From an uncultured Ruminiclostridium sp. (GTDB taxonomy: Bacteria > Bacillota > Clostridia > Oscillospirales > Ruminococcaceae), in NCBI GenBank assembly GCA_947627695.1, contig CANQXF010000019.1, positions 1 through 43,652 of the forward strand: a stretch of 43,652 nucleotides of DNA, in the 5' to 3' direction. This document shows, one piece after another, positions 7,273-16,679 of this stretch. The notes below the pieces were generated by a model, which was not told where the DNA came from, made no database searches, and saw only the letters and a program-made list of their open reading frames with translations. The translations under genes were made by a program, and so were the position numbers. Each line of letters begins with the position of its first letter. Position 1 is the first letter of the stretch.

Positions 7273-9543
7273 ATGAAAGCTGTTATTATGGCGGGCGGCG
7301 AGGGGAGCCGTCTGCGCCCTATGACCTGTTCGGTCCCCAAGCCTATGGTAAAGCTGTGCGGCAGACCTGTCAGCGAGTATATCCTCGACCTGCTGGCAAA
7401 GCACGGCTGTGATGAGGCAGTGTTTACCCTGAGATACAAGGGAAAGCAGATAGAGGAGCATTTCAAGGAGGGCTTTTACAAGGGGATAAGGCTGGATTTT
7501 TCCTATGAGAGCGAACCGCTGGGGACGGCGGGGTGCGTTAAAAAGGCGGCGTTTGACGAGGATTTTCTGGTAATAAGCGGGGACGCTATGTGCGACTTTA
7601 ATCTTACCGCAGCCGTAAATTACCACAAGAAAAAAGGCGCGGACGCAACGATAATCACAAAAAAAGTGGACGACCCGAGAGAGTACGGCTGTGTTATCTC
7701 AAAGGACGGCTTTGTGACGGGATTTTCAGAAAAGCCGTCCTTTACGGGGGCGGTAAGCGACTGCGTGAACACGGGGGTCTACGTTATCTCAAAAAGCGTT
7801 ATGGAGCTTGTTCCTGAGGGAAAGGAGTTTGATTTTTCCAAGGACGTTTTCCCGCTTATGCTGAAAAAGGGAATGAAGCTGGCGGCGTATGAGGAAAGCG
7901 GATACTGGTGCGATATAGGGGATTTCAGCTCCTACAAGAAATGTCAGGCGGATATGCTTTACGGCAGGGTGAGGTGCGAATTTAAAAGAGCCGTTCCCGA
8001 ATTTGCGGGGGTGAGGATAAACGAGCCCTGCTTTATCGGAGAAAACGTTAAAATAGGCATTGGTACAACGGTAGAGGCGGGGTGCGTAGTCAATGAAAAC
8101 GTCACGGTAGGCAAAAATTGCAGGCTGAGGGACTGCGTGATACTGGAGGGGGCGTTTTTGTCCGACAGGGTGAAGTGCAACGGCGGCATAATCTGCGAAA
8201 ACGCTTCTCTCGGACAGGGGGCTGCGGTATATGAGGACGCGGTGCTGGGCTGCGACGGGTCGATGGGCGCAGACAGCGTGCTGGAGCCCGGCGTTAAGGT
8301 GTGGGACAAAAAAAGGATACCCGACGGGGTGCAGCTTAAAAAGGATTTGAAATACGGCAGAAGTCCGGGTGAAAGGACGGACGAAAATGGGGTGAGTGGA
8401 GGGACAAATTCTGACATAACCCCTGCGTTTATGACCGTGCTGGGGAGCGCCGCCGCTGCCGCTTTCGGCGGGAGCGTTATCGTTTCCTGTGGGTGCGGGA
8501 ATGCCGCGTCGGTGCTGAAGGCTTGCTTTTGCGCAGGATTTTCGGGAGCAGGGACAAAGGTGATAGACTGCGGTACCGCTTCCCTCCCCTCCTTGATCCA
8601 TCTGAGCAGGATAATGAACGTTAAAGGGCTTGTCCACGCTGAGGTCACCTCAAAGGCAAAAATTACCATGCTGTGCAAGGGCGGACTTCCACTTACAAGA
8701 GTTATGGAGAGAAAGCTGGAGGCGGCGCTGAACCGAGGGGACTACCCCAATGCTCCGTGGGACGGATTTGGGGAGATAAAGACCTTTCGCAACGCTTCCC
8801 TGCTTTACTCGGGTATTCTGGAGGCGGCAAGCGATTTTTCCTGCCGATATAATGTGACAGTCAGCTGCAACGACCCGCTGATAAGCGCCGCCGCTGTCGC
8901 TCCATTCAAAAAAATAAGTGACCCGAAGGGTGAAGAGCTGACTGTGAATATCAGTCGCGACGGTTCAAAGGCGGAGCTTTACGTCAGCGACGAGGAAAAG
9001 GCGGACTATACCAAGCTGGTGGCTCTGGTGGGGAAAAATCTGATGGAGCAGGGCTTTGACGTGGCTGTGCCTTTGGAATTTCCCTCTGTTATGGAGGAGG
9101 CGGCTAAGGGGACGGGGCGTAAGGTCTACCGCTTTTTCCGCTGTCCCAACGACAACGGGGACAAAAAGGCGAGAGAGCTGGCGGCGGCACAGCCGTTCCT
9201 GTTTGACGGGCTTTTGCTGGCTCTGAACGCTTTGGAGATAATCTCAAGGTCGTATATGACTTTGGGGAGATTTCTGGAGAGCAGCCCTCATCTGGCGACG
9301 GAAAACAGGTTCATCAGGATAGACTGCCCGCCTCAGCGGGTGCTGAGCAGGCTGGCAAAGGACGCGTCGTCCTCCTCCGAGGGAGTTTTTCTGGGAGACG
9401 AGGGGAACCGTGTGCTTCTTCGCTCCTCACGAAACGGAAAGGGGCTGTTTATGTACGCGGAAAGTCGCTCGCAGGAGACTGCAAAAGCGCTTTGCGACGA
9501 CGTGGAAAAAAGAGTAAGAACGCTGCTTGAGGGTAAGGTCTGA
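7273..9543 (+). CDS. Sugar-1-phosphate nucleotidyltransferase fused to a degenerate phosphohexomutase domain
   Basis: A 756-aa three-part protein. Residues 1-230 form a nucleotidyltransferase domain with the signature MAGGEGSRLRPMT...PKPM, expected to join NTP and a hexose-1-phosphate (GDP-mannose or dTDP/UDP-glucose type). About 245-345 is a left-handed beta-helix hexapeptide region. About 375-740 is a phosphohexomutase-like domain. The mutase active-site loop, normally TASHNP with a phosphoserine, is replaced around residues 453-462 by LVHAEVTSKA, and no DGDxDR metal loop is evident, so mutase activity is probably lost. Similar 'Mpg'-type fusions occur in other bacteria. The ATG at 7273 follows AAAGGAG by 8 nt. 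No glycan cluster surrounds it. The exact nucleotide and sugar are not decidable here. Confidence 0.88.
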   Translation: MKAVIMAGGEGSRLRPMTCSVPKPMVKLCGRPVSEYILDLLAKHGCDEAVFTLRYKGKQIEEHFKEGFYKGIRLDFSYESEPLGTAGCVKKAAFDEDFLVISGDAMCDFNLTAAVNYHKKKGADATIITKKVDDPREYGCVISKDGFVTGFSEKPSFTGAVSDCVNTGVYVISKSVMELVPEGKEFDFSKDVFPLMLKKGMKLAAYEESGYWCDIGDFSSYKKCQADMLYGRVRCEFKRAVPEFAGVRINEPCFIGENVKIGIGTTVEAGCVVNENVTVGKNCRLRDCVILEGAFLSDRVKCNGGIICENASLGQGAAVYEDAVLGCDGSMGADSVLEPGVKVWDKKRIPDGVQLKKDLKYGRSPGERTDENGVSGGTNSDITPAFMTVLGSAAAAAFGGSVIVSCGCGNAASVLKACFCAGFSGAGTKVIDCGTASLPSLIHLSRIMNVKGLVHAEVTSKAKITMLCKGGLPLTRVMERKLEAALNRGDYPNAPWDGFGEIKTFRNASLLYSGILEAASDFSCRYNVTVSCNDPLISAAAVAPFKKISDPKGEELTVNISRDGSKAELYVSDEEKADYTKLVALVGKNLMEQGFDVAVPLEFPSVMEEAAKGTGRKVYRFFRCPNDNGDKKARELAAAQPFLFDGLLLALNALEIISRSYMTLGRFLESSPHLATENRFIRIDCPPQRVLSRLAKDASSSSEGVFLGDEGNRVLLRSSRNGKGLFMYAESRSQETAKALCDDVEKRVRTLLEGKV

Positions 9544-9600
9544 TAACGTCGTTTTTTCCCGCCGTAAAGGGCATTTGCAGAGTGCGGGGACGGATTTTTC

Positions 9601-9629
9601 TTGACAATCGGCAGGAATTGGTATATACT
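9601..9629 (+). promoter_or_regulatory. Strong sigma-A promoter of the rnj-gdpP-rplI-dnaB cluster
   Basis: TTGACA (9601-9606) and TATACT (9624-9629) are separated by 17 bp; an overlapping TATAAT follows at 9629-9634. It starts a leader of about 175 nt before the RNase J ATG. The 269-bp gap holds no other gene. Confidence 0.88.
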
Positions 9630-9812
9630 ATAATAGTATTTTTATGCGGTGCTTTCAAAAAGCTGACCGAACAAAAACGATAATTAAAGCGTATGCTTAA
9701 AATAAAAACAAAACAGAAAAATTGCAAAGGCCGTACTATTTTCCATTCAATTTAACGAGGGCGGGCGCTTGTGGACGGCGTGCCGCCGCCTTTGCGGACG
9801 AAAGGAACATCT

Positions 9813-11762
9813 ATGCCCAAAAACAACAATTTTATTCCCAATTTCAGGGGGAAAAACGACGGCGCGCAGGACAAGTCGGGAAAATTCCGCCGAAAAGCGG
9901 GTTGGAAAAAGCCGACTGCCGAACAGGCAAAGTCTGCGCCGCCGCAAAAGCAAAATCCCAAAAAGACGGCAACGCAGAAAAAACAAAGCGTTCCCCAGAA
10001 AAAGCAGAATACCGCCATAAAAAAACAGCCTGCTCCGCAGGAGCAGAAAACGCTCTTTGAAAAAAAGCCCCAGCCTCAGCAGAAAAAGCAGAGAGAGCTG
10101 AAAACAACGCCGCTGAAGATATTTTCCCTCGGCGGACTTAACGAGATAGGAAAAAATATTTACGTTTACGAATGCTCGAACGATATTTTCGTGGTGGACT
10201 GCGGACTGGCGTTCCCAGATGAGGAAATGCCGGGAGTGGATTCGGTCATACCCGATTTCACATATCTTGAAAAGAATAAGGACAGAGTGAGGGGTATCGT
10301 TCTGACCCACGGTCACGAGGACCATATAGGAAGTCTGCCCTATTTGCTGAAAAAGGTGAACGTGCCCGTTTACGGCACAAGGCTGACCCTTGGGCTTGTG
10401 GAGGGAAAGCTGAGAGAACATGGGATACTGGCGTCCTCTCACCTTGTGACGGTAAAGCCCGGAGATACGGTAAAGCTGGGCTGTATGAGCGCAGAATTTA
10501 TCAGAGTCAATCACTCTATCCCCGACGCCTGCGCGATTGCGGCGCATACTCCTGCGGGAGTTGTGGTGCATACGGGGGATTTCAAGATAGACTATACTCC
10601 CATTGAAGGTGGGATAATCGACATCGCCCGCTTTGGTGAGCTTGGAAACAGGGGAGTTCTCGCTCTGCTGTCGGAAAGCACCAATGCGGAGCGCCCGGGC
10701 TACGCTATGTCGGAAAGCACGGTGGGCGGCAGCTTCAAGAACATTTTCAATCAGGCGGAGGGGCGCAGGATAATCGTCGCCTCTTTCTCCAGCAATATAC
10801 ACAGGATACAGCAGATAGTTGACAACGCCGCCGTTCAGGGGCGCAAGGTGGCGGTAAGCGGCAGAAGTATGCTCAACGTTATACAGACGGCTATCGAGCT
10901 GAATTATATCCACCTGCCCGCCGATATGCTGATAGATATTGAGCAGATAAAGAAATATCCGCCTGAAAAGTTAGTCATAATCACAACGGGAAGTCAGGGA
11001 GAGCCGCTGTCTGCTCTTACAAGAATGGCGAACAACGACCACAGGCAGGTGACCATAACTCCAAACGACCTTATCATAATTTCCGCAACGCCTATCCCCG
11101 GCAACGAAAAGCTGGTGGGCAATGTGGTGAACGATCTGATGAAGCTGGGCGCAGACGTGGTCTACGAAAAGATGTATGACGTTCACGTTTCGGGTCACGC
11201 CTGTCAGGAGGAGCTTAAAATGATGATATCCCTGACAAAGCCCAAATATTTCGTTCCCATACACGGAGAATACAAGCACCTTAAAAAGCACGCTATGCTG
11301 GCGAGAAAAATGGGTATACCCGAAGAAAATATCTTTATCGCAGACATAGGTCAGGTGCTTGAAACGAACAACGTGAGCATGAAGTTTGCGGGGACCGTTC
11401 CCGCAGGGCAGGTGCTGGTGGACGGACTGGGCGTAGGCGACGTGGGCTCGGTGGTGCTGAGGGACAGAAAGCACCTTGCTCAGGACGGTCTTATTATAGT
11501 TGCGGCAACGGTGAAAAAATCAAATGGCAATATCCTGGCGGGTCCCGACATAGTTTCAAGAGGATTCGTATACGTGAGGGAGTCGGAAAAGCTGATGGAG
11601 GACGCCAAGGCCGTTGCAAAGAAAGTGCTTGAAGAACAATGCTCCGCAAGCGTGCGGGAGTGGGGCAGCATAAAGCCCGCTCTCAGGGACGCTCTGAGCA
11701 GTTTCATATATCAGCAAACAAAGAGAAGCCCTATGATACTTCCTGTTATAATGGAGGTATAG
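9813..11762 (+). CDS. rnj: Ribonuclease J with long basic N-terminal extension
   Basis: A metallo-beta-lactamase/beta-CASP ribonuclease with endo- and 5'-3' exonuclease activity, central to Firmicute mRNA turnover and RNA maturation. In the 649-aa protein the catalytic core begins at about residue 102 (KIFSLGGLNEIGKN), with the metal motif HGHEDH at 166-171. The core of about 548 aa matches the usual RNase J1/J2 length. The first 100 residues are a low-complexity Lys/Gln/Pro-rich tail with repeated QKKQ units, probably disordered and RNA-binding. The ATG at 9813 with AAAGGA upstream is preferred over a GTG at 9771. It is first gene of a cluster with gdpP, 19 bp downstream. Confidence 0.95.
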   Translation: MPKNNNFIPNFRGKNDGAQDKSGKFRRKAGWKKPTAEQAKSAPPQKQNPKKTATQKKQSVPQKKQNTAIKKQPAPQEQKTLFEKKPQPQQKKQRELKTTPLKIFSLGGLNEIGKNIYVYECSNDIFVVDCGLAFPDEEMPGVDSVIPDFTYLEKNKDRVRGIVLTHGHEDHIGSLPYLLKKVNVPVYGTRLTLGLVEGKLREHGILASSHLVTVKPGDTVKLGCMSAEFIRVNHSIPDACAIAAHTPAGVVVHTGDFKIDYTPIEGGIIDIARFGELGNRGVLALLSESTNAERPGYAMSESTVGGSFKNIFNQAEGRRIIVASFSSNIHRIQQIVDNAAVQGRKVAVSGRSMLNVIQTAIELNYIHLPADMLIDIEQIKKYPPEKLVIITTGSQGEPLSALTRMANNDHRQVTITPNDLIIISATPIPGNEKLVGNVVNDLMKLGADVVYEKMYDVHVSGHACQEELKMMISLTKPKYFVPIHGEYKHLKKHAMLARKMGIPEENIFIADIGQVLETNNVSMKFAGTVPAGQVLVDGLGVGDVGSVVLRDRKHLAQDGLIIVAATVKKSNGNILAGPDIVSRGFVYVRESEKLMEDAKAVAKKVLEEQCSASVREWGSIKPALRDALSSFIYQQTKRSPMILPVIMEV

Positions 11763-11781
11763 GCTTCCGAAAGGCAGTCAG

Positions 11782-13758
11782 ATGAAAAACTATTTCCGTG
11801 ACGGCGGTCTGGTAATTTCCATAATCGCCTTGATAATCCTGCTTGGGTTGATGTCCGTGGTGACGTTCAACTATTCGAGAGACGTGTTCTGGATAGCGGC
11901 GCCGTTTATAGTGCTGGTGTCAGGCTTTGCCATAGGCAAGCTGGTGCAGGTCACAAGGCGCAACTTCCAGTATTCCGCCCTGCTGAACGAGGAGATAACC
12001 CAGGAAAACAAGCTGTCATTGTACAGCCTGCCAATGAGCGTTGTCATCGTTGACAAGACGAGAAAGATAGTGTGGTTCAACAAGAATTTCGCAGACGCTT
12101 TTTCAGACGACGCAGTTTACGGCGGCTCCTTTGACGCTATCAGCACGCTCCCGCTGGAAAGGTTCACCAACGGGGACGGCGTGGAGATAAGCCACGACGA
12201 CAGATATTACAAGGCGTATATGAATATCCCCGCCGATGAGAGCGAGCCTGATATTTTCCTCATCTATCTCAGTGACATAACCGAGCTTATAAATATGCAG
12301 ACGGAGAAAAAGCTGTCTCACCCCGTTGTGCTACTGATAATGATAGACAGCTTTGACGAGCTTTTCGGAAGCAGTCTTGAAAGCGAAACGGCGCACGTTA
12401 CAGTACAGATAGACAGGCTGCTGGAGGATTTCATAGCGGAAACGACGGGTATACTGAGAAAGCAGACAAGGGACCGTTTCTGGGCGGTCATCGAAGAAAG
12501 GCATGTCGCAAAGCTCATCGAAAGCAAGGTAAAGCTGCTGGACAAGGCGAGAGAGATACAGGTGAACGACCGAATGAACGTCACCCTGTCAATAGGCATA
12601 GGGCGAACCGCAAACACTATTTCCGAAAGCGAAAGCTACGCCAAGCAGGCGCTTGAAATGGCGCAGGGACGAGGCGGGGATCAGGCGGCTATCAAGACGG
12701 TCTCGGGCTTTGAATTTTACGGCGGCGTTTCCAAGGGCGTTGAAAGAGCTAACAAGGTAAAAGCGAGAATCATCGCAAATCAGCTTATACAGCTTGCGGA
12801 AAACGCCGACAGGGTCTACATAATGGGTCACAAGTTCAGCGACCTTGACAGCGTGGGCTCGTCAGTGGGGCTTGCCTGCGCAATAAGAAATCTGGGCAAG
12901 CGTGCGGAGGTGGTTGTAAACAGCACCGCTTCTCTCAGCACACAGCTTATCGACAGGATACGAACGGCGGAGGAGTCAAAAGAGCCGCTGTTTATCCAGC
13001 CTCAGCAGGCGGAGGAGGGCATAACCGAAAATTCCCTGCTGATAATCACGGATACTCACAATCCCCTTATGCTGGAAAGTCCCGAGCTTCACGCAAAGGC
13101 GAAAAAGGTAGTCATCATCGACCACCACAGAAAGACAGTGAATTTCATCGACAACTCGCTGATATTCTATCACGAGCCTTATGCGTCTTCCGCCTCGGAA
13201 ATGGTGACGGAGCTGCTGGGATATTTCGGCAAGGCGGGAAAGATAACCGCTTTGCAGGCGGAGGCTTTGCTGGCGGGAATTATGCTGGATACGAAAAACT
13301 TCACTATCAAAACGGGCGTGAGAACGTTCGAGGCGGCGGCTTTCCTGAGAAAGCTGGGGGCGGATACCGTAAACGTGAAGAGCCTGTTTGCAAACACGAT
13401 AGAAAATTATCAGCAGAAGGCGTCCCTTGTTTCAAGGGCGCAGATATACAAGCGGTGCGCTATTGCGTATACCTCGGTGTACAGCCCTGAAATGAGGCTT
13501 ATTGCTCCTCAGGCGGCGGACGAGCTGCTGAGCATTGAGAATGTGGACGCGTCGTTCGTTTACTACAAAAGCGGCGGCGATGAAATTTACATCAGCGCAA
13601 GGTCGCTGGGCGCTATGAACGTTCAGCTTGTAATGGAAACGCTGGGCGGCGGCGGTCATCAGACTATGGCGGGAGCACAGCTTCACGGCGTGGGTATAGA
13701 CCAGACGGGAACGCAGATAAGACAGGCTATCGACAAATACTACAAGGATATTGCTTGA
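11782..13758 (+). CDS. gdpP: Cyclic-di-AMP phosphodiesterase GdpP
   Basis: A membrane-bound enzyme that hydrolyses c-di-AMP to pApA, affecting cell-wall and potassium homeostasis. The 658-aa length equals that of Bacillus GdpP. Two N-terminal membrane helices (about residues 9-28 and 34-53) are followed by a PAS-like region (about 75-170), a degenerate GGDEF domain (about 175-305, no GGDEF motif), and a DHH/DHHA1 phosphodiesterase. The DHH part shows MGHKFSDLDS (D354, D356), IIDHHRK (D447-H449), and a C-terminal GGGGHQTMAGA. The ATG at 11782 follows AAAGG. It lies between rnj and rplI, the conserved gdpP-rplI-dnaB order. Confidence 0.95.
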   Translation: MKNYFRDGGLVISIIALIILLGLMSVVTFNYSRDVFWIAAPFIVLVSGFAIGKLVQVTRRNFQYSALLNEEITQENKLSLYSLPMSVVIVDKTRKIVWFNKNFADAFSDDAVYGGSFDAISTLPLERFTNGDGVEISHDDRYYKAYMNIPADESEPDIFLIYLSDITELINMQTEKKLSHPVVLLIMIDSFDELFGSSLESETAHVTVQIDRLLEDFIAETTGILRKQTRDRFWAVIEERHVAKLIESKVKLLDKAREIQVNDRMNVTLSIGIGRTANTISESESYAKQALEMAQGRGGDQAAIKTVSGFEFYGGVSKGVERANKVKARIIANQLIQLAENADRVYIMGHKFSDLDSVGSSVGLACAIRNLGKRAEVVVNSTASLSTQLIDRIRTAEESKEPLFIQPQQAEEGITENSLLIITDTHNPLMLESPELHAKAKKVVIIDHHRKTVNFIDNSLIFYHEPYASSASEMVTELLGYFGKAGKITALQAEALLAGIMLDTKNFTIKTGVRTFEAAAFLRKLGADTVNVKSLFANTIENYQQKASLVSRAQIYKRCAIAYTSVYSPEMRLIAPQAADELLSIENVDASFVYYKSGGDEIYISARSLGAMNVQLVMETLGGGGHQTMAGAQLHGVGIDQTGTQIRQAIDKYYKDIA

Positions 13759-13795
13759 GTACAAATTTTCATAAATCAGGAAAGGACAAACAAAG

Positions 13796-14245
13796 ATGAA
13801 AGTAATACTGCTTCAGGACGTACAGGGAACAGGCAAAAAGGGCGATATAAAAGAGGTCAAGGACGGCTACGCCCGCAACTGCCTTATTGCAAAAAAGCTG
13901 GCTGTTGAGGCTACTCCGCAGAACATAAACCTGCTGGAGGGGCAGAAGGCTTCTGCACAGCACAAAATAGACGTGGAGATAGCAAACGCAAAGTCCGTTG
14001 CGGAAAAGCTGGAAGGAAAGACTGTGAAGATCGTTACCAAAGGCGGCGCAGGGGGAAAGCTGTTCGGCTCCATTACAGGCAAGGATATTTCATTACAGCT
14101 CAAAAAACAGTTCGGACTTGACGTGGACAAGAGAAAGCTGGCGCTTCAGACGGATATAAAGACCTTCGGCGCTTTCGGAGTTGAGGCGAAGCTGTATAGC
14201 GGAGTTTCTGCAAAGTTCACTGTTCTGGTGGAAGAAGAAAACTGA
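13796..14245 (+). CDS. rplI: 50S ribosomal protein L9
   Basis: A 149-aa ribosomal protein binding domain V of 23S rRNA. The N-terminal signature [18 protein letters not shown] and [16 protein letters not shown] matches L9. A central helix connects to the C-terminal domain that ends KFTVLVEEE. The ATG at 13796 has AGGAAAGGA upstream. It is 37 bp after gdpP and 29 bp before dnaB. Confidence 0.98.
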   Translation: MKVILLQDVQGTGKKGDIKEVKDGYARNCLIAKKLAVEATPQNINLLEGQKASAQHKIDVEIANAKSVAEKLEGKTVKIVTKGGAGGKLFGSITGKDISLQLKKQFGLDVDKRKLALQTDIKTFGAFGVEAKLYSGVSAKFTVLVEEEN

Positions 14246-14274
14246 TATTCAAATAAATTTTAGGAGAAAGCATT

Positions 14275-15621
14275 ATGGCAGAGGCAGATTTCACAGAGCT
14301 CAATCTTCCGTTCAGCCTTGACGCAGAGCAGGCGGTGCTGGGCTCTATGCTCGTTGACCCGTCCACGGTGCCGAAGGTGCTGGAAAGATTGTACCCTGAG
14401 CATTTCAAGGTACAACTGCACAGCGACATTTATTCCGTGATATATCAGATGAGCATTGCGGGAAAGCAGATAGATATCGTTACCGTGATAGAATCATCAT
14501 TAAGACAGGGAGTTTTTGAAAACAGCGACGAGGCAAGAACCTATCTTCTTAAACTGGCGGAGTCCGCAATAAATCCGTCGGGAGTGGAAAACCATATTTC
14601 CATTATACTGGACAAGTATATGGTAAGACAGCTGATGAGCGTTTCCAAGGAGATATACGACCTTGCCGCTTCGGGAACGGAGGAGACTTCTTCCCTGCTG
14701 GAGCTGGCGGAGCAGAAGATATTCGGCATAAGGGACAAGCGCGATATAGACGGGCTCACTCACATAAAGGAGCTGGTGACAAGACAGCTCGACCTGCTGA
14801 CGGAGCTTTCGGAAGACCCTGAGGCGGTGAATGCAAGGGGGCTTAAAACCACATATAAAAAGCTGGACGAGATCATTTACGGACTGAACCCCTCAGACCT
14901 TATACTTATCGCCGCACGTCCGGGTATGGGAAAGACTTCTTTTGCCACCAACATTGCTGTAAACGTGGCGAAAAAATATCTTGACAAGGAGATATGCATT
15001 TTTTCCCTTGAAATGTCAAAGGATCAGATAGCCGCGCGAATACTTTCCAGTGAGGCAAGGCTTTCCTCCGACGATATGAAAACAGGTAACATAAAGGACT
15101 CAAAGTGGAGCGATATAGGGCAGGCGGTGGACGTGCTGTCAAGGACCTCCATATACATCGACGATACCGCAGGGATAACTATCGGCAATATGAAGGCAAA
15201 GCTGATGAGAATGAAAAATCTGGGGCTGGTGATAATCGACTATTTACAGCTTATGTCAACGGGAAGAAAGGACGGCAACCGCGTAGCTGAAATTTCGGAG
15301 ATAACCAGAAGTCTGAAAATAATGGCGAAAGAACTGAACGTCCCCGTTATAACGCTGTCACAGCTTTCGAGAAGCCCCGAACAGCGTCCCGACAAGCGTC
15401 CCATGCTGTCGGATCTGCGTGACTCTGGCTCTATCGAGCAGGACGCGGACATCGTGCTTTTCCTGTACAGAGAGGGGTATTACAATCACGAAACGCAGTA
15501 TCCCAACGCCTGCGAATGTATCGTGGCAAAGAACCGTCACGGCGAAACGGACACCGTTCCTATGAACTGGGACGGACAGTATACGCGTTTTTCGGGAGTT
15601 GATTTCGCTCATGGAAAATAA
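14275..15621 (+). CDS. dnaB: Replicative DNA helicase DnaB
   Basis: The hexameric 5'-3' helicase of the replication fork (the protein called DnaC in Bacillus). The 448-aa protein has an N-terminal domain (LPFSLDAEQAVLGSML, residues 11-26 onward), a linker, and a RecA-like ATPase with Walker A ARPGMGKT (214-221), Walker B region LVIIDYLQLM, and the C-terminal SDLRDSGSIEQDAD motif. There is no intein. AGGAG precedes the ATG at 14275. Its end overlaps the tilS start by 11 bp. Confidence 0.98.
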   Translation: MAEADFTELNLPFSLDAEQAVLGSMLVDPSTVPKVLERLYPEHFKVQLHSDIYSVIYQMSIAGKQIDIVTVIESSLRQGVFENSDEARTYLLKLAESAINPSGVENHISIILDKYMVRQLMSVSKEIYDLAASGTEETSSLLELAEQKIFGIRDKRDIDGLTHIKELVTRQLDLLTELSEDPEAVNARGLKTTYKKLDEIIYGLNPSDLILIAARPGMGKTSFATNIAVNVAKKYLDKEICIFSLEMSKDQIAARILSSEARLSSDDMKTGNIKDSKWSDIGQAVDVLSRTSIYIDDTAGITIGNMKAKLMRMKNLGLVIIDYLQLMSTGRKDGNRVAEISEITRSLKIMAKELNVPVITLSQLSRSPEQRPDKRPMLSDLRDSGSIEQDADIVLFLYREGYYNHETQYPNACECIVAKNRHGETDTVPMNWDGQYTRFSGVDFAHGK

Positions 15622-16594
15622 TGTGAGGGAAAATATACTGAAAGCCGTAAAACAGTACGATATGCTTTCTCAGGGGGATAATGTCGTCGCCGCAGTCAGC
15701 GGCGGTGCGGACAGCGTTACGCTGCTCCACGGGCTGAAGTCTTTGGAGGAGGAGCTTGGGATAACGGTTTATGCCTGTCACGTGAACCATAATCTCAGAG
15801 GTGCGGAAAGCGACGCGGACGAAAGCTACGTCAGGGAGCTTTGCAAAGGTATGGGCGTTGAGCTTGAGGTGTTTTCGGTGGACGTGAAAGGCTCGCAGTC
15901 AAAGCACGAAAGCACTGAGGAGACGGCAAGAGCCTTGCGGTATCAGGCGTTTTCCCAGATGGCGGAAAGGCTTGGGGCAAAGGTGGCTACTGCGCATAAT
16001 GCCTGCGACAACGCTGAAACGGTGCTGCTGAATATGCTGAGAGGAACAGGGCTGAAAGGGCTTTGCGGCATACCGCCTGTAAGGGACTATCTGATACGCC
16101 CGCTAATCTTCTGCGAAAGAGAGGAGATCGAGGAATACTGCCGACTGAACGGGCTGAAATTTGCAGTGGATAAGACAAATTTTTCCACTGCTTATACAAG
16201 GAATAAAATAAGGCTAGAGCTTATGCCGCAGCTTTTGAAGATAAATCCGTCGTTTTATGCGGGGATAGGGAGAATGACCTCCTCGCTGATACAGGACAGT
16301 ATTTTTCTTGAGGAGCAGGCGAAAACTGCGCTTGACAATGCAAGGACGGGGGACGGGGTTTATTCCGCAAAAATGCTGAAAGAACTGCCTGAGCCCATAT
16401 TTGACAGAGCGATCTCAATGATATTGAGAGAAAAGGACGTTGAGCCAAGCGCGCTGAGGATAAACGGTTTTGCCGAGATAATAAGGGCGGGAACGGGAAA
16501 GATAAATCTTGAAAAAAACAAATTTGCTGTTGTGAAAAAGGATATGGCGGAGGTGCAGTTCATAACGCAGAAATATCGTAAAAAAATCAGCTAA
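15611..16594 (+). CDS. tilS: tRNA(Ile)-lysidine synthase TilS (short form)
   Basis: Modifies C34 of the tRNA-Ile CAU anticodon to lysidine using lysine and ATP, so that AUA is read as isoleucine. The 327-aa N-type ATP pyrophosphatase shows the PP-loop VAAVSGGADSVTLLHGL near the N terminus, plus HVNHNLRGAESDADE and ETARALRYQAF. It ends soon after the TilS substrate-binding region, so it lacks most of the C-terminal domain of the roughly 430-470-aa E. coli and Bacillus enzymes, and is closer to the compact Aquifex type. The ATG at 15611 overlaps dnaB by 11 bp. The order tilS-hpt-ftsH is conserved. Confidence 0.95.
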   Translation: MENNVRENILKAVKQYDMLSQGDNVVAAVSGGADSVTLLHGLKSLEEELGITVYACHVNHNLRGAESDADESYVRELCKGMGVELEVFSVDVKGSQSKHESTEETARALRYQAFSQMAERLGAKVATAHNACDNAETVLLNMLRGTGLKGLCGIPPVRDYLIRPLIFCEREEIEEYCRLNGLKFAVDKTNFSTAYTRNKIRLELMPQLLKINPSFYAGIGRMTSSLIQDSIFLEEQAKTALDNARTGDGVYSAKMLKELPEPIFDRAISMILREKDVEPSALRINGFAEIIRAGTGKINLEKNKFAVVKKDMAEVQFITQKYRKKIS

Positions 16595-16609
16595 TTTTCA
16601 TTTTGGGAT

Positions 16610-16638
16610 TTGCTTTTTAATAAGTTATATGTTATAAT
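16610..16638 (+). promoter_or_regulatory. Sigma-A promoter of hpt-ftsH
   Basis: TTGCTT (16610-16615) and TATAAT (16633-16638) are separated by 17 bp in the 85-bp gap between tilS and hpt, about 42 bp before the hpt ATG. It gives hpt-ftsH a transcription start separate from the upstream cluster. Confidence 0.8.
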
Positions 16639-16679
16639 TGCAATATTGGAAAAATTTACATCATTTTATTGGAGCAAAA

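Noticed and set aside
9747-10913. Minus-strand reading frame of about 388 codons opposite rnj
   Set aside because: Antisense shadow of the RNase J gene; low-complexity residues mirror the K/Q-rich tail.
11782-13758. Diguanylate cyclase
   Set aside because: The GGDEF-like domain lacks the GGDEF motif, and the DHH/DHHA1 domain plus gene context identify GdpP.
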